From Bombiscardovia coagulans (GTDB lineage Bacteria > Actinomycetota > Actinomycetes > Actinomycetales > Bifidobacteriaceae): a DNA stretch of 64,000 nucleotides. The stretch covers positions 1 through 64,000 of the forward strand of contig NZ_MWWS01000005.1 in the NCBI RefSeq assembly GCF_002259585.1, given 5' to 3'. Positions 8,689-17,640 of the stretch are shown piece after piece; the stretch's first letter is position 1, and every line of letters starts with the position of its first letter. The notes below the pieces were generated by a model. The model worked only from the letters and a program-made list of their open reading frames with translations. It did no database searches and had not been told where the DNA came from. A program made the translations under genes and the position numbers.

Positions 8689-11673
8689 ATGCTCGATATC
8701 AATATGAGTGATGTGGTCGCAGTCCTGAAGTCATTGATACCCGAACTTGTGGTTATTGGTGTCTTTGCAGTTCTAGCAATTCTCATTACCATTCTTATAA
8801 ACAAGCGCACGGTCAAGTCCGTAGCCAATCGAAAACTCATTCACTCGCAGTCCTGGCTGGTAGCATTTGTTGCCGTAGTCGTAGCGGTAACCATGATGCT
8901 TCTGGGACCACTGTCGAACTTGATTACCAAGTCAACTACTAAGTATCAGGTACAGTCAGCAACTGCAGCAGCAGCTCGCAATTTGGCTAAAGACATAAGC
9001 CGTGAATCTGTAATTCTGTTGGAAAATCGCAACAGCACACTCCCCTTGCAGACCAGCAAGGTTAACGTGTTCGGTTGGGCTTCAACTAACCCCGTGTATG
9101 GGGGTACAGGCTCAGGCTCTATGTCGAAAGACAATCCTACTGAAAGCCTGATGGACGGCCTTCATGATGCAGGAATTAAAACCAACGAACAGCTCACTAA
9201 GTTCTACACTGATTACCGTAAAGATCGACCAGAAGTGGGAATGTTCAGCCAGGATTGGACACTTCCTGAGCCTGCTGCGAACAAGTACACTGACAAGGTA
9301 ATTGATCAGGCTAAGAACTACTCCGACACTGCTGTAGTTGTGATTGGCCGAGTAGGTGGTGAAGGTGCTGATCTGCCCCTCAACATGAAAGCTAAAGGCA
9401 TCACCTATCATGACAACGACAAGGCCGGCGACTTCAAGGACGGACAAAGTTTCCTCCAGCTTTCCAAGCCTGAGTCAGACATGATCGCCACTGTTTCCAA
9501 TAATTTCAATAAGATTATTCTGGTTTACAATGGTGCCAACACATTCGATCTCAACTTTATTAACCAGTACCCAAACATTCAGTCAGTTGTGTGGTGCCCA
9601 CCACCAGGGCAGGCTGGATTTGCTGCTCTAGGCGAAGTCCTCAAAGGTTCTACAAACCCATCCGGGCGTAGCTCTGACACCTTTGTACGAGATTTAACCA
9701 AGACTCCTTCATACAACAACTTCGGTTCCTTCACATACAAGAACATGAATGAACACAAGGCCAAGGTAACTGGTTTTACAGGTAAGACCACAATAAATAC
9801 CCCCACCTTTGTGAACTATGCTGAGAGTATCTACGTTGGTTACCGCTACTACGAGACAGCTGCAGACGAAGGATTCATTAACTATGACGATGTGGTGCGC
9901 TACCCATTCGGATACGGTCTGTCTTACACCACCTTTAGTCAAAAGATGGGCGACATTAAACATGCCAAAGGCAAAGTTTCCTTCGATGTGACCGTGACCA
10001 ACACCGGATCTAAAGCCGGCAAGGACGCAGTCGAGGTCTATTACAATCCTCCATACACCAACGGTGGCATTGAAAAAGCAAGCGCCAACCTCATTGCATT
10101 CGATAAGACTAAGGAATTAAAGCCTGGTGAGAGTCAGAAAATCGCTGTTTCCTTTAAGGACGAAGATATGGCATCTTATGATTACAAGAATGCCAAATCA
10201 TATGTCCTAGAACAGGGCGATTATGGCATCTCCCTTCGTTCTAATTCCCATCATGTGATTGAAAACAAAAACATAAGCATTGATCACACCATCACCTATG
10301 ACAAATCTAACCCACGTTCGGTAGACAAGACCGCTGCTACTAACCAGTTAGACGATTTGCATGGCACAGTAACTTATCTTTCCCGAGCTAACCATTTTGC
10401 CAACTACGCCGTAGCCACAGCTGCTCCCACTGACTTCGATATGTCCGCGGAATCAAAGGCTAAGTTCACTAATAACGCGAACTATGATGTCAAGAAGCAC
10501 AACAAAGCTAGCGACCAGATGCCAACAACTGGCGCCAAGAATGATGTTAAGCTGTACCAGTTACGCGACAAGCCATATGATGATCCGCTTTGGAACAAGC
10601 TCCTTGATGAGCTCACTGTCAAGGAAATGGACAGCCTCATTGCTATGGGCGGCTATAGCAACCAAGCTATAAAGTCTGTTGGGAAAATTGAGTTAGCCGA
10701 CGCTGACGGCCCTGCTGCTCTGAACAACAACTTTACCAAGATTGGATCTATTGGCTTCCCATCTTCTACTTCAATGGCCTGCACTTGGAACAAGGAGCTA
10801 GCAACCCGTTATGGCAAGATGATTGGCGATATCGCCCATGATATGCACATATCTGGTTGGTATGCACCTGCTGTCAACATCCATCGAAATACGTTCGGTG
10901 GCCGCACCTTCGAATATTTCTCTGAAGATCCGTTGATCAGCGGTACCATGGGCGCCAATGAAATTGCTGGAGCCAGGTCCAAGGGCGTGTATTCATACAT
11001 GAAGCACTTCGCATTGAATGAGCAGGAAACAAACCGTCTCGACATGCTTTCTACTTGGGCAGATGAGCAGACTCTGCGTGAGATCTACTTAAAGCCCTTC
11101 CAGATGGCAGTTACTGACGGTAAAGCACAGGCAACTATGAGTGCGTTGAATTATGCTGGCCCAACATATGTGGCTGACTATGCTCCGTTGATGAAGACTG
11201 TGCTGCGTGGCGAATGGGGCTTCCGAGGCATGGTAATCACAGATTACTTCGGTGTCTATGGATACCAGAATGCTGACCAGCTCATCCGCAATGGCAATGA
11301 CATGATGCTAGCAACAACTGACGTGACAAACCATGTAAAAGATACATCTGCCACATCGGTTAAAGCTATGCGCGAAGCAAGTCACAATATCCTGTACACC
11401 GCAGTGCACAGCTACCCATATGCCAACGGCGAACCTAAGCTGGAAGTTCCTGCCTGGAAGAAAGCACTATATGCAACTCTAGTAGTACTAGCACTCATCT
11501 TCTTGGCCCTAGAATATGTAGCCATGAAGCGATTTAATGCTAGGCGCAAAGCTGCTCATGAAGCAGTGTTGGAGCAGGTTGCAGCTGATCCTGAGTCGGT
11601 ACTTTCAACCGACGATGAAAACCAGGAAGGTGAAAACATCCAAGAATCTCTTCCTGAAGACAAACAGGAATAG
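8689..11673 (+). CDS. Membrane-anchored, circularly permuted GH3 beta-glycosidase
   Basis: 994 residues with two N-terminal membrane helices (about 18-37 and 53-75) and one C-terminal helix (about 928-948, LYATLVVLALIFLALEYVAM) followed by an acidic tail. Between them the GH3 parts are in swapped order. First comes the C-terminal alpha/beta sandwich (SRESVILLENRNSTLPL at about 104), then PFGYGLSYTTF and the fibronectin III-like domain, and last the TIM-barrel catalytic domain from about 650. The barrel carries GGRTFEYFSEDP, KHFALNEQE and the nucleophile Asp852 in MVITDYFG. B-A order GH3 enzymes are known, for example Ruminococcus albus beta-glucosidase. Helix placement suggests the enzyme faces outside. 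The start is uncertain: the ribosome site is weak and an ATG at 8704 is an alternative. Confidence 0.88.
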   Translation: MLDINMSDVVAVLKSLIPELVVIGVFAVLAILITILINKRTVKSVANRKLIHSQSWLVAFVAVVVAVTMMLLGPLSNLITKSTTKYQVQSATAAAARNLAKDISRESVILLENRNSTLPLQTSKVNVFGWASTNPVYGGTGSGSMSKDNPTESLMDGLHDAGIKTNEQLTKFYTDYRKDRPEVGMFSQDWTLPEPAANKYTDKVIDQAKNYSDTAVVVIGRVGGEGADLPLNMKAKGITYHDNDKAGDFKDGQSFLQLSKPESDMIATVSNNFNKIILVYNGANTFDLNFINQYPNIQSVVWCPPPGQAGFAALGEVLKGSTNPSGRSSDTFVRDLTKTPSYNNFGSFTYKNMNEHKAKVTGFTGKTTINTPTFVNYAESIYVGYRYYETAADEGFINYDDVVRYPFGYGLSYTTFSQKMGDIKHAKGKVSFDVTVTNTGSKAGKDAVEVYYNPPYTNGGIEKASANLIAFDKTKELKPGESQKIAVSFKDEDMASYDYKNAKSYVLEQGDYGISLRSNSHHVIENKNISIDHTITYDKSNPRSVDKTAATNQLDDLHGTVTYLSRANHFANYAVATAAPTDFDMSAESKAKFTNNANYDVKKHNKASDQMPTTGAKNDVKLYQLRDKPYDDPLWNKLLDELTVKEMDSLIAMGGYSNQAIKSVGKIELADADGPAALNNNFTKIGSIGFPSSTSMACTWNKELATRYGKMIGDIAHDMHISGWYAPAVNIHRNTFGGRTFEYFSEDPLISGTMGANEIAGARSKGVYSYMKHFALNEQETNRLDMLSTWADEQTLREIYLKPFQMAVTDGKAQATMSALNYAGPTYVADYAPLMKTVLRGEWGFRGMVITDYFGVYGYQNADQLIRNGNDMMLATTDVTNHVKDTSATSVKAMREASHNILYTAVHSYPYANGEPKLEVPAWKKALYATLVVLALIFLALEYVAMKRFNARRKAAHEAVLEQVAADPESVLSTDDENQEGENIQESLPEDKQE

Positions 11674-11715
11674 GGAAACCTGAGCCTAGGTAGGTTCACA
11701 GCCTCCTAGTTCCGA

Positions 11716-11754
11716 CACAGCGGGTGATGTCTTTCATAGGCATCACCCGCTGTG
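11716..11754 (+). terminator. Strong hairpin after first GH3
   Basis: A perfect 14-pair stem, CACAGCGGGTGATG with CATCACCCGCTGTG, and an 11-base loop, 42 bases after the GH3 stop codon. The downstream tract is not T-rich. It separates this gene from the next operon. Confidence 0.7.
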
Positions 11755-11774
11755 CTATATGTATGCGAGTGCGA

Positions 11775-11804
11775 TTTATGCAGACGAAATGACAGTTTAT
11801 GCAG
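11775..11804 (+). promoter_or_regulatory. Candidate LytTR binding site: 9-bp direct repeat, 12-bp spacer
   Basis: TTTATGCAG occurs at 11775-11783 and again at 11796-11804, exactly 21 bases (two helical turns) apart. LytTR-family regulators such as AgrA, PlnC and ComE bind 9-base direct repeats separated by 12-13 bases. A promoter-like TTGAAG (11813) and GATAAT (11834) with a short 15-base spacer follow, as often seen at activator-dependent promoters. The LytTR regulator encoded at 17637-18353 is the obvious candidate. Confidence 0.4.
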
Positions 11805-11974
11805 TGCACCAATTGAAGTAGGCAAACGACGTAGATAATAGAGTAAAGACGATAGTGCAGATCGGTTCGTCAGCAAGTACAAGCTACGGCCACCCTGTGG
11901 AAGCGATGAGGGTTCCAATGAGCTCCCACCTTATACGACAACCAATTGGTGGCCGCACAAGGGAAGCGAAGGAT

Positions 11975-14404
11975 ATGAATATCAAAGATTTGACAGTGCT
12001 GGAGCGGGCCTCCCTGCTTTCCGGACAATCTATGTGGGATTCTCGGGGTGTAAAGCGGGCCGGTATCCACAGTTTTGTACTCAGTGATGGACCCCATGGT
12101 CTACGTCGACAAATGGGCTCGGGAGACAATCTCGGTATCGGCAAATCCAAGCCGGCTACCTGCTTCCCTACCGCTGGTACAGTAGCTAACTCTTGGGACC
12201 CTGAACTCGCTAAAACAATGGGCCAAGCTTTAGGAGAAGAAGCCAAAAGCTTAGGCGTCAATATGGTGTTAGGCCCTGGCATGAACATCAAGCGAAATCC
12301 CTTGTGTGGTCGTAATTTTGAGTATTACTCTGAGGATCCACAAGTTGCCGGACACATGGCAGCTGGACTCATTGAAGGCATCCAATCTCAAGGTGTAGCA
12401 GCTACCCCCAAGCACTTTGCTCTCAACAGCCAAGAGCTCCGCAGGCAGGCCTCCAACTCCATCGTTGACGAGCGAACCATGCGCGAACTCTACCTAACTG
12501 CTTTCGAAATCGCCATACGCCAAGCCCACCCATGGGCTCTCATGACCTCTTACAATATGGTCAATGGGACCTACGCCAATGAAAACAAGCATCTGTTGAA
12601 AGATATTCTGCGCGAAGAATGGGGCTTTAACGGCCTAGTGGTCTCAGATTGGGGCGGATCCAACAGTGCTGTAGCTGCAGCAGCTAATGGTTCTTCGCTA
12701 GAGATGCCAGAAGCAGGATTTGACTCTATGCGTCAGATAGTGGCAGCCGTCCGTACTGGTGAACTATCTGAGGACGATCTGAATGCGAGAGCTGCGGAAG
12801 TGGCACAGTTGGCCAGCCTCACCTACGACCCTAACATGGATCGTGAGGGGTTGCTCAGTGAAGAACAAATACGTAAGCACCATGCTGTAGCTCGTCATAT
12901 TGCTGAAGAATCTGCTGTTCTCTTACGGAATGAAAATACCTGCCTTCCTCTGGCTCCAGGTACGAAAATTGCTCTCGTAGGCGATATGGCTGACACTCCG
13001 CGATTCCAAGGCTCCGGATCATCCAAAGTAAATGCCGCCAAAGATGAGAGCCTTCTTGAGCTTCTACAATCAGGACAAAGCAACGAGTTAGATGTCGTTG
13101 CTTACGCTCAAGGATATAAACGCAACGGCGAACAGGATCAGTCACTTATTGATGAAGCCGTACGAGCCGCAGACAACGCAGAAGTCATCGTTGCCTGCCT
13201 CGGTTTAGATGAAAGCAGCGAATCTGAAGGTTTGGACCGTTCTCAAATGAACCTTCCTCAGGCGCAAATCGATTTGTTAACAGCACTGAAGGCCACAGGG
13301 AAACCAATTGTGATTATCTTAGTGGCTGGCTCCCCTGTCAGCACAGATTGGATAGAAAACTGCGAAGCCTTGCTATACATTGGCTTGGCAGGACAGGCCT
13401 CAGCCTCTGCCAGCTTGGCCCTGCTGACAGGCAAGACCAACCCCTCTGGCCATCTGGCTGAAACTTGGCCTATCGCCTATGAAGACTGCCCATCGTCAAA
13501 CTGGTATCCAGAAACAGAACGCGATGCGGTCTACAAAGAAGGTCCGTTCGTGGGATACAGGTATTACATATCAGCCAATGTGCCCGAACGTTTCCCCTTT
13601 GGCTTTGGCCTATCGTACTCTCACTTCACCTATTCAAAGCTGTCGGTTGATGAACATTGCGCATCTTTCACCGTTACTAATGATTCTAATGTTGATGGAG
13701 CTACAGTAGCCCAGCTATACGTGAGTGCTCCTAAAGGCGGGGTATTGCGCCCTACACGTGAGCTTAAAGGATTTAAGAAAATCCAATTGAAGGCCCATGA
13801 GTCTCAAGAGGTCCGTATTACGTTCGACCAGTATACCTTCCGTCACTGGGACACCAACAGCAATTCCTGGCAAACAGAATCTGGTCAGTGGACCATCATG
13901 GTGGGCTCAGATGCAAGAACCATAGAGTTGCAGTCACCGCTCGATCTTAAAGGCAGCATAGAAGCAAAACCTGCTGACCCTGCATTAGGACATTATCTAA
14001 CTGCGCAAGTCAAAGCAGTAACTGAAGATGAGCTGGCAGCCCTATTTGGACATCCAGTAGTTCGACAGGGAACCATCAGTGTCTTTGGTGATAACGACCC
14101 AATTTCCTCTTGGAAAGACTCCAAATCTGGTTTGGCTCGTTTTGTGGCTTCCTTCTTAACCAAACACGAGGCCAAGCAGGAAGCCAAAACTGGCAGCCCT
14201 GATCTCAACACACTCTTTGTGCTCAACATGCCCCCTAGGGCCATGGCAAAGATGACCAATGGCATGATCAGCTCACAAATGGTAGATGCTATTGTCCGCA
14301 TACCTAATGGCCATGCATGGAAGGGTATTGGTGGCTTTATCACTGGTTTCTTCCGCAATGCTTCAGCAAACCGCCGCACCAGAAAGGAACTCAATCATGA
14401 GTAA
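11975..14404 (+). CDS. Beta-glycosidase, GH3 (canonical domain order)
   Basis: 809 residues, no signal peptide. The catalytic barrel comes first, with LSDGPHGLR, GRNFEYYSEDP and KHFALNSQE motifs and the nucleophile Asp225 in LVVSDWGGSN. The alpha/beta sandwich (AEESAVLLRNENTCLPL at about 310), FPFGFGLSYSHF and a fibronectin III-like domain follow. A C-terminal tail of about 130 residues includes an NMPPRAMAKMTNGMIS-type segment seen in other bifidobacterial and Firmicute GH3 enzymes. It probably removes beta-linked glucose or related sugars in the cytosol; substrate is not deducible. The ATG at 11975 is chosen over an in-frame start at 11855 because similarity begins there and GGGAAG precedes it. 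Its end overlaps the next start by eight bases. Confidence 0.9.
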   Translation: MNIKDLTVLERASLLSGQSMWDSRGVKRAGIHSFVLSDGPHGLRRQMGSGDNLGIGKSKPATCFPTAGTVANSWDPELAKTMGQALGEEAKSLGVNMVLGPGMNIKRNPLCGRNFEYYSEDPQVAGHMAAGLIEGIQSQGVAATPKHFALNSQELRRQASNSIVDERTMRELYLTAFEIAIRQAHPWALMTSYNMVNGTYANENKHLLKDILREEWGFNGLVVSDWGGSNSAVAAAANGSSLEMPEAGFDSMRQIVAAVRTGELSEDDLNARAAEVAQLASLTYDPNMDREGLLSEEQIRKHHAVARHIAEESAVLLRNENTCLPLAPGTKIALVGDMADTPRFQGSGSSKVNAAKDESLLELLQSGQSNELDVVAYAQGYKRNGEQDQSLIDEAVRAADNAEVIVACLGLDESSESEGLDRSQMNLPQAQIDLLTALKATGKPIVIILVAGSPVSTDWIENCEALLYIGLAGQASASASLALLTGKTNPSGHLAETWPIAYEDCPSSNWYPETERDAVYKEGPFVGYRYYISANVPERFPFGFGLSYSHFTYSKLSVDEHCASFTVTNDSNVDGATVAQLYVSAPKGGVLRPTRELKGFKKIQLKAHESQEVRITFDQYTFRHWDTNSNSWQTESGQWTIMVGSDARTIELQSPLDLKGSIEAKPADPALGHYLTAQVKAVTEDELAALFGHPVVRQGTISVFGDNDPISSWKDSKSGLARFVASFLTKHEAKQEAKTGSPDLNTLFVLNMPPRAMAKMTNGMISSQMVDAIVRIPNGHAWKGIGGFITGFFRNASANRRTRKELNHE

Positions 14405-15077
14405 ACAGAGCAAAGAAACAAGCACCACAGCAAACGAGGCCAAAACCGTCAACTCTCGATATGCGGTTGTACGCTGGTGGCAGCGGTTTACTATTCGTCA
14501 CCCTGAACTTGCACAGTTCATTGTCTTTACTGTCCTTTCCAACGGCGTGACTATCTTGCAATTGATCCTCATGCCTGTATTGAAGGCTGTCTTCAATGGC
14601 ACTTCCTTAGTAGGTATCTCTTTCCAGTTCTGGATGATGGGAACAACTGGGGGCAAACCATATTATTTGTTTGACTATGCAGCGGGCAACATGAATCAGG
14701 GCGGTGGCGGTGGTCTAGCCTACTTCCTAGCAGTTGAAATCACCCTACTCATTGCTCAAGTTATTAACTTCTTCCTCCAACGCAATGTGACCTTCAAGTC
14801 TAACTCCTCAGCTTGGGTTGCGGCTTTCTGGTACGTAGTTGCGTATATTGTCATTACCGTCCTTGCAGCAGGTTTGCAAGGCTGGTATAAGGATCCTGTA
14901 TATAACTTCTTCCAGAACACCCTGAATTGGGGCGCAACAGGTACAACAATTGCTGATTTTGTAACTATGATGGTTAACGCTCTCATTTCCTTCTGGGTCT
15001 TCTACCCCATCTTCAAGGTAATCTTTAAACAAGTGCCTGACGAAAAAGCAGATCAGAGCAAGTCTGTAGCAAAGTAA
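14397..15077 (+). CDS. GtrA-like polytopic membrane protein
   Basis: 226 residues with about four hydrophobic segments: roughly residues 38-63, 100-122, 138-160 and 185-208. The opening RHPELAQFIVFTVLSNGVTILQ and the FFLQRNVTFKSN segment match the GtrA family. Such proteins are thought to move lipid-linked sugars across the membrane or to assist a glycosyltransferase. The gene overlaps the GH3 gene by eight bases and so is translationally coupled. A glycosyltransferase gene follows after a hairpin. This points to a role in making or exporting a glycolipid or envelope glycan, which is inference. Confidence 0.75.
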   Translation: MSKQSKETSTTANEAKTVNSRYAVVRWWQRFTIRHPELAQFIVFTVLSNGVTILQLILMPVLKAVFNGTSLVGISFQFWMMGTTGGKPYYLFDYAAGNMNQGGGGGLAYFLAVEITLLIAQVINFFLQRNVTFKSNSSAWVAAFWYVVAYIVITVLAAGLQGWYKDPVYNFFQNTLNWGATGTTIADFVTMMVNALISFWVFYPIFKVIFKQVPDEKADQSKSVAK

Positions 15078-15108
15078 CACAGACTTCTTTCTATTACCTA
15101 GCTGGGTG

Positions 15109-15146
15109 CTACCGGATTACAAGCGTATACTGCTGTAGTCCGGTAG
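15109..15146 (+). terminator. Hairpin between GtrA-like and glycosyltransferase genes
   Basis: CTACCGGATTACA (15109-15121) pairs with TGTAGTCCGGTAG (15134-15146) over 13 positions with one G-T pair. Only a weak T-rich tract follows, so it may reduce rather than stop read-through into the glycosyltransferase gene. Confidence 0.5.
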
Positions 15147-15183
15147 TTGCTTTGCTACATCCACACCAGCGAGAGAGGGCCTT

Positions 15184-16266
15184 ATGACTCAGAAAGCATG
15201 TAGAGACACAAGCACGGTCTTATCTGCGTCAATGGGTAAATCTTCAGAAACTATACTTTCCTTCATTGTTCCCGCATACAACATAGCCACCTATTTAAAC
15301 CGTTGTTTAAGCTCCTTGCTTTCCTCTCGTTCCACAGACATAGAAGTTATTGTGGTTGACGACGGCTCAGAAGATGACACTGCATACATAGCAAACCGCT
15401 GGGCACAAGAACAACCAGATCTAGTACGTGTCATTCATCAGCACAATAAGGGGCACGGCGGCGCAGTTAATACTGGTTTGAAACAGGCTCGTGGTTTATA
15501 CGTCAAAGTTGTTGACGCCGATGACTGGGTAGATTCGACAGCCTTGTCTCAACTATTGCCAATTTTACGACAGCAAGCTCAGTCCCCCTCACCTGTCGAT
15601 ATGGTTGTCACTAATTATGTATACGAAAAAGAGGGTCGCTCCCACAAGCACGTAGTTAACTTCCGTAGCGTAATGACCCCAAACCAGCAGTTAAGGTGGA
15701 ATCAGCTCAAGCCTTTTGGCATCACCCAATACATGATTATGCATGCGCTTATCTTTCGAACTGATGTACTTCACAGAGCTGCTACGCATTTACCAGAGCA
15801 CACCTTTTATGTAGACTTTCTATATTCTTATCAGCCTTTACCCTACGTGCGCACACTCACTTACTTGGATTTGAACTTATACCGCTACTACACAGGTCGC
15901 ACAGGGCAGTCAGTAGAAACATCAGCCATGATTTCTAGAGTTGATCAACTCTTGCGCGTAACTCATCTGATGGTAGATGCCACCCCCGCTCGAGCTAGCG
16001 TGCCAGATGGCCTCTACCAATATATGGTTCACTATTTGTCAATCAACTGCACAGTAACTTCAGTTTTCCTCATTTTGTCTAATAAACCTGAAAATTATAA
16101 AGCAAAAGAACAACTCTGGGACAGCATAGAAAGCAGTCATCCACAAATAGCCAGTGACCTGAAACACACACTTTTAGGTAAGCTCATCAACATACCAGGG
16201 CGACCAGGCAGGCTGGCAGTACGTATCGGTTATATCCTTGCAGGGGCAGCAGTAGGTTTTAACTAG
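15184..16266 (+). CDS. Glycosyltransferase family 2
   Basis: 360 residues. A GT-A fold opens with LSFIVPAYNIATYLNRCLSSLL, then VIVVDDGSEDDT and KVVDADDW, the metal and nucleotide-sugar binding motifs. HNKGHGGAVNTGLKQARG is the usual GT2 connecting segment. The C-terminus has one weakly hydrophobic stretch (about residues 340-358), unlike GtrB enzymes with two strong helices, so it is probably a peripheral enzyme adding a sugar to a membrane acceptor. AGAGGG precedes the ATG. It is the last gene of the GH3-GtrA-GT2 cluster and converges with the histidine kinase gene 24 bases away. Acceptor and donor are unknown. Confidence 0.85.
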   Translation: MTQKACRDTSTVLSASMGKSSETILSFIVPAYNIATYLNRCLSSLLSSRSTDIEVIVVDDGSEDDTAYIANRWAQEQPDLVRVIHQHNKGHGGAVNTGLKQARGLYVKVVDADDWVDSTALSQLLPILRQQAQSPSPVDMVVTNYVYEKEGRSHKHVVNFRSVMTPNQQLRWNQLKPFGITQYMIMHALIFRTDVLHRAATHLPEHTFYVDFLYSYQPLPYVRTLTYLDLNLYRYYTGRTGQSVETSAMISRVDQLLRVTHLMVDATPARASVPDGLYQYMVHYLSINCTVTSVFLILSNKPENYKAKEQLWDSIESSHPQIASDLKHTLLGKLINIPGRPGRLAVRIGYILAGAAVGFN

Positions 16267-16290
16267 GAAAACAAGCTTGCCCTGACTCCT

Positions 16291-17640
16291 TTATTCACAA
16301 TTGACCAAACTCAGTGTGCCCTCTTTCATGGGAAGCAAAACGCAGAGGCTGAACCAGTGATCTTGTGCACTAATCGAGACTTCTCCACCATACTTATGAG
16401 CAATATGCCGGATAGACTTAACCCCGTAACCATGTAAGCCCTCATCCCGCTTAGTAGTTTTGAGTTCCCCGTCAGAACGCCAATCCAAGGAGTTCATATA
16501 ATAATTTTCCAAACGAATAAGGGTAAATTGACCACTGGCATATAAGGCTAACCGGGCCAGACGTTTCTCTTTGCTTTCTACCTGTTTCAAGGCTTCAATA
16601 GCGTTATCTAAGGCATTACCAAAAAGAGTAGAAACATCCATAGGACTCATACCGTCTAAAAGCCCACCATCAGCAACTACACTGATAGTAATTCCCTCCT
16701 GAACACATATTCGTTCTTTAGTAGAAAGAACCACATCCAAAACCGGATTGCCCGTGTGCTGTTGAGAACCATACCGCTGTAAAGACTGCTCAAGCTGTTC
16801 AAAATCCTGTGACTTCAGTTCGGGATCGACTTGCATACGTAAAGCTGTAATTTGGTGTTTTAAATCATGAGAAATCCGGGCCATAGCATCCAAGTTTTCT
16901 TTAGATCGTAGGTATTCCCGATGCTGGCTGTCTAGGCGTGCATCAATAGATGCTAACTCTGCATTCGCCTGGTTTTGACGTAACTGCTCCTGCTGGGCAA
17001 ACAACACTGCAAACCCACACAAATCAACTAGCGTCCGGATATAGAAAACCTCAACGCCTAAACGACCTGAGAACGGTGTATTCGTTGATACAAAACTTAA
17101 ATTTGACATAGCAAAAGTAACTACAGCAATTACTAGGGAAATGAATACCGAGCGTTGAGGAGGAGGCAAATGAACGTCAGCGAAATTCCTGCGCTCAGCA
17201 AGCCATGCTATGCAGCCGCTAGCCCCATAAATCAACATCAGCAGACCTATAGATGCAGGAGCGAAAGTAGAACCATTCTTAGGTCGTAAGAAAGAATCCA
17301 ACTGCCAGTGAAGAGAGGCAACAAGTTCAGCCAAAACGAATGCTCGAACCACGAGGTACAAGCTACTTAAGATACTAACTCCCGAAGCGAGCACTATCAA
17401 TGCGTACATGACAGCTACAGCTAAGCACATACTAAAAATCCAAAAAGCCAAGGGAAGTGTGCCTGCCCAGTATTGCACACCAATCAAGGTAATTAATCCA
17501 AGAAGCAGGCATACCCCTGTCCGTACGAGTGGAACTCTACGACGAATGGCAAAAAGATAAACAACACAGGCACCCCACTCACTAATGGCGGTATAAAGCC
17601 GTGGAATATCTGGTAAAGCATTCAGAATTTGGGTACTCAT
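16291..17640 (-). CDS. Sensor histidine kinase, AgrC-like (GHKL)
   Basis: 449 residues. About six membrane helices fill residues 20-215, then comes a coiled stretch and the phosphoacceptor region MARISHDLKHQ (probable His258). A GHKL ATPase domain follows, with the N-box GNALDNAIEAL and the G-box GLHGYGVKSIRHIAHKYGG. This is the architecture of peptide-sensing kinases such as AgrC that pair with LytTR regulators. The start overlaps the end of the regulator gene by four bases, so both proteins are co-translated. No peptide pheromone gene or AgrB is seen beside it, so the signal is unknown. Confidence 0.9.
   Translation of the reverse strand: MSTQILNALPDIPRLYTAISEWGACVVYLFAIRRRVPLVRTGVCLLLGLITLIGVQYWAGTLPLAFWIFSMCLAVAVMYALIVLASGVSILSSLYLVVRAFVLAELVASLHWQLDSFLRPKNGSTFAPASIGLLMLIYGASGCIAWLAERRNFADVHLPPPQRSVFISLVIAVVTFAMSNLSFVSTNTPFSGRLGVEVFYIRTLVDLCGFAVLFAQQEQLRQNQANAELASIDARLDSQHREYLRSKENLDAMARISHDLKHQITALRMQVDPELKSQDFEQLEQSLQRYGSQQHTGNPVLDVVLSTKERICVQEGITISVVADGGLLDGMSPMDVSTLFGNALDNAIEALKQVESKEKRLARLALYASGQFTLIRLENYYMNSLDWRSDGELKTTKRDEGLHGYGVKSIRHIAHKYGGEVSISAQDHWFSLCVLLPMKEGTLSLVNCE

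Noticed and set aside
11855-11974. Longer N-terminus for the second GH3
   Set aside because: The added residues are not GH3-like, and the ATG at 11975 starts at the conserved region.
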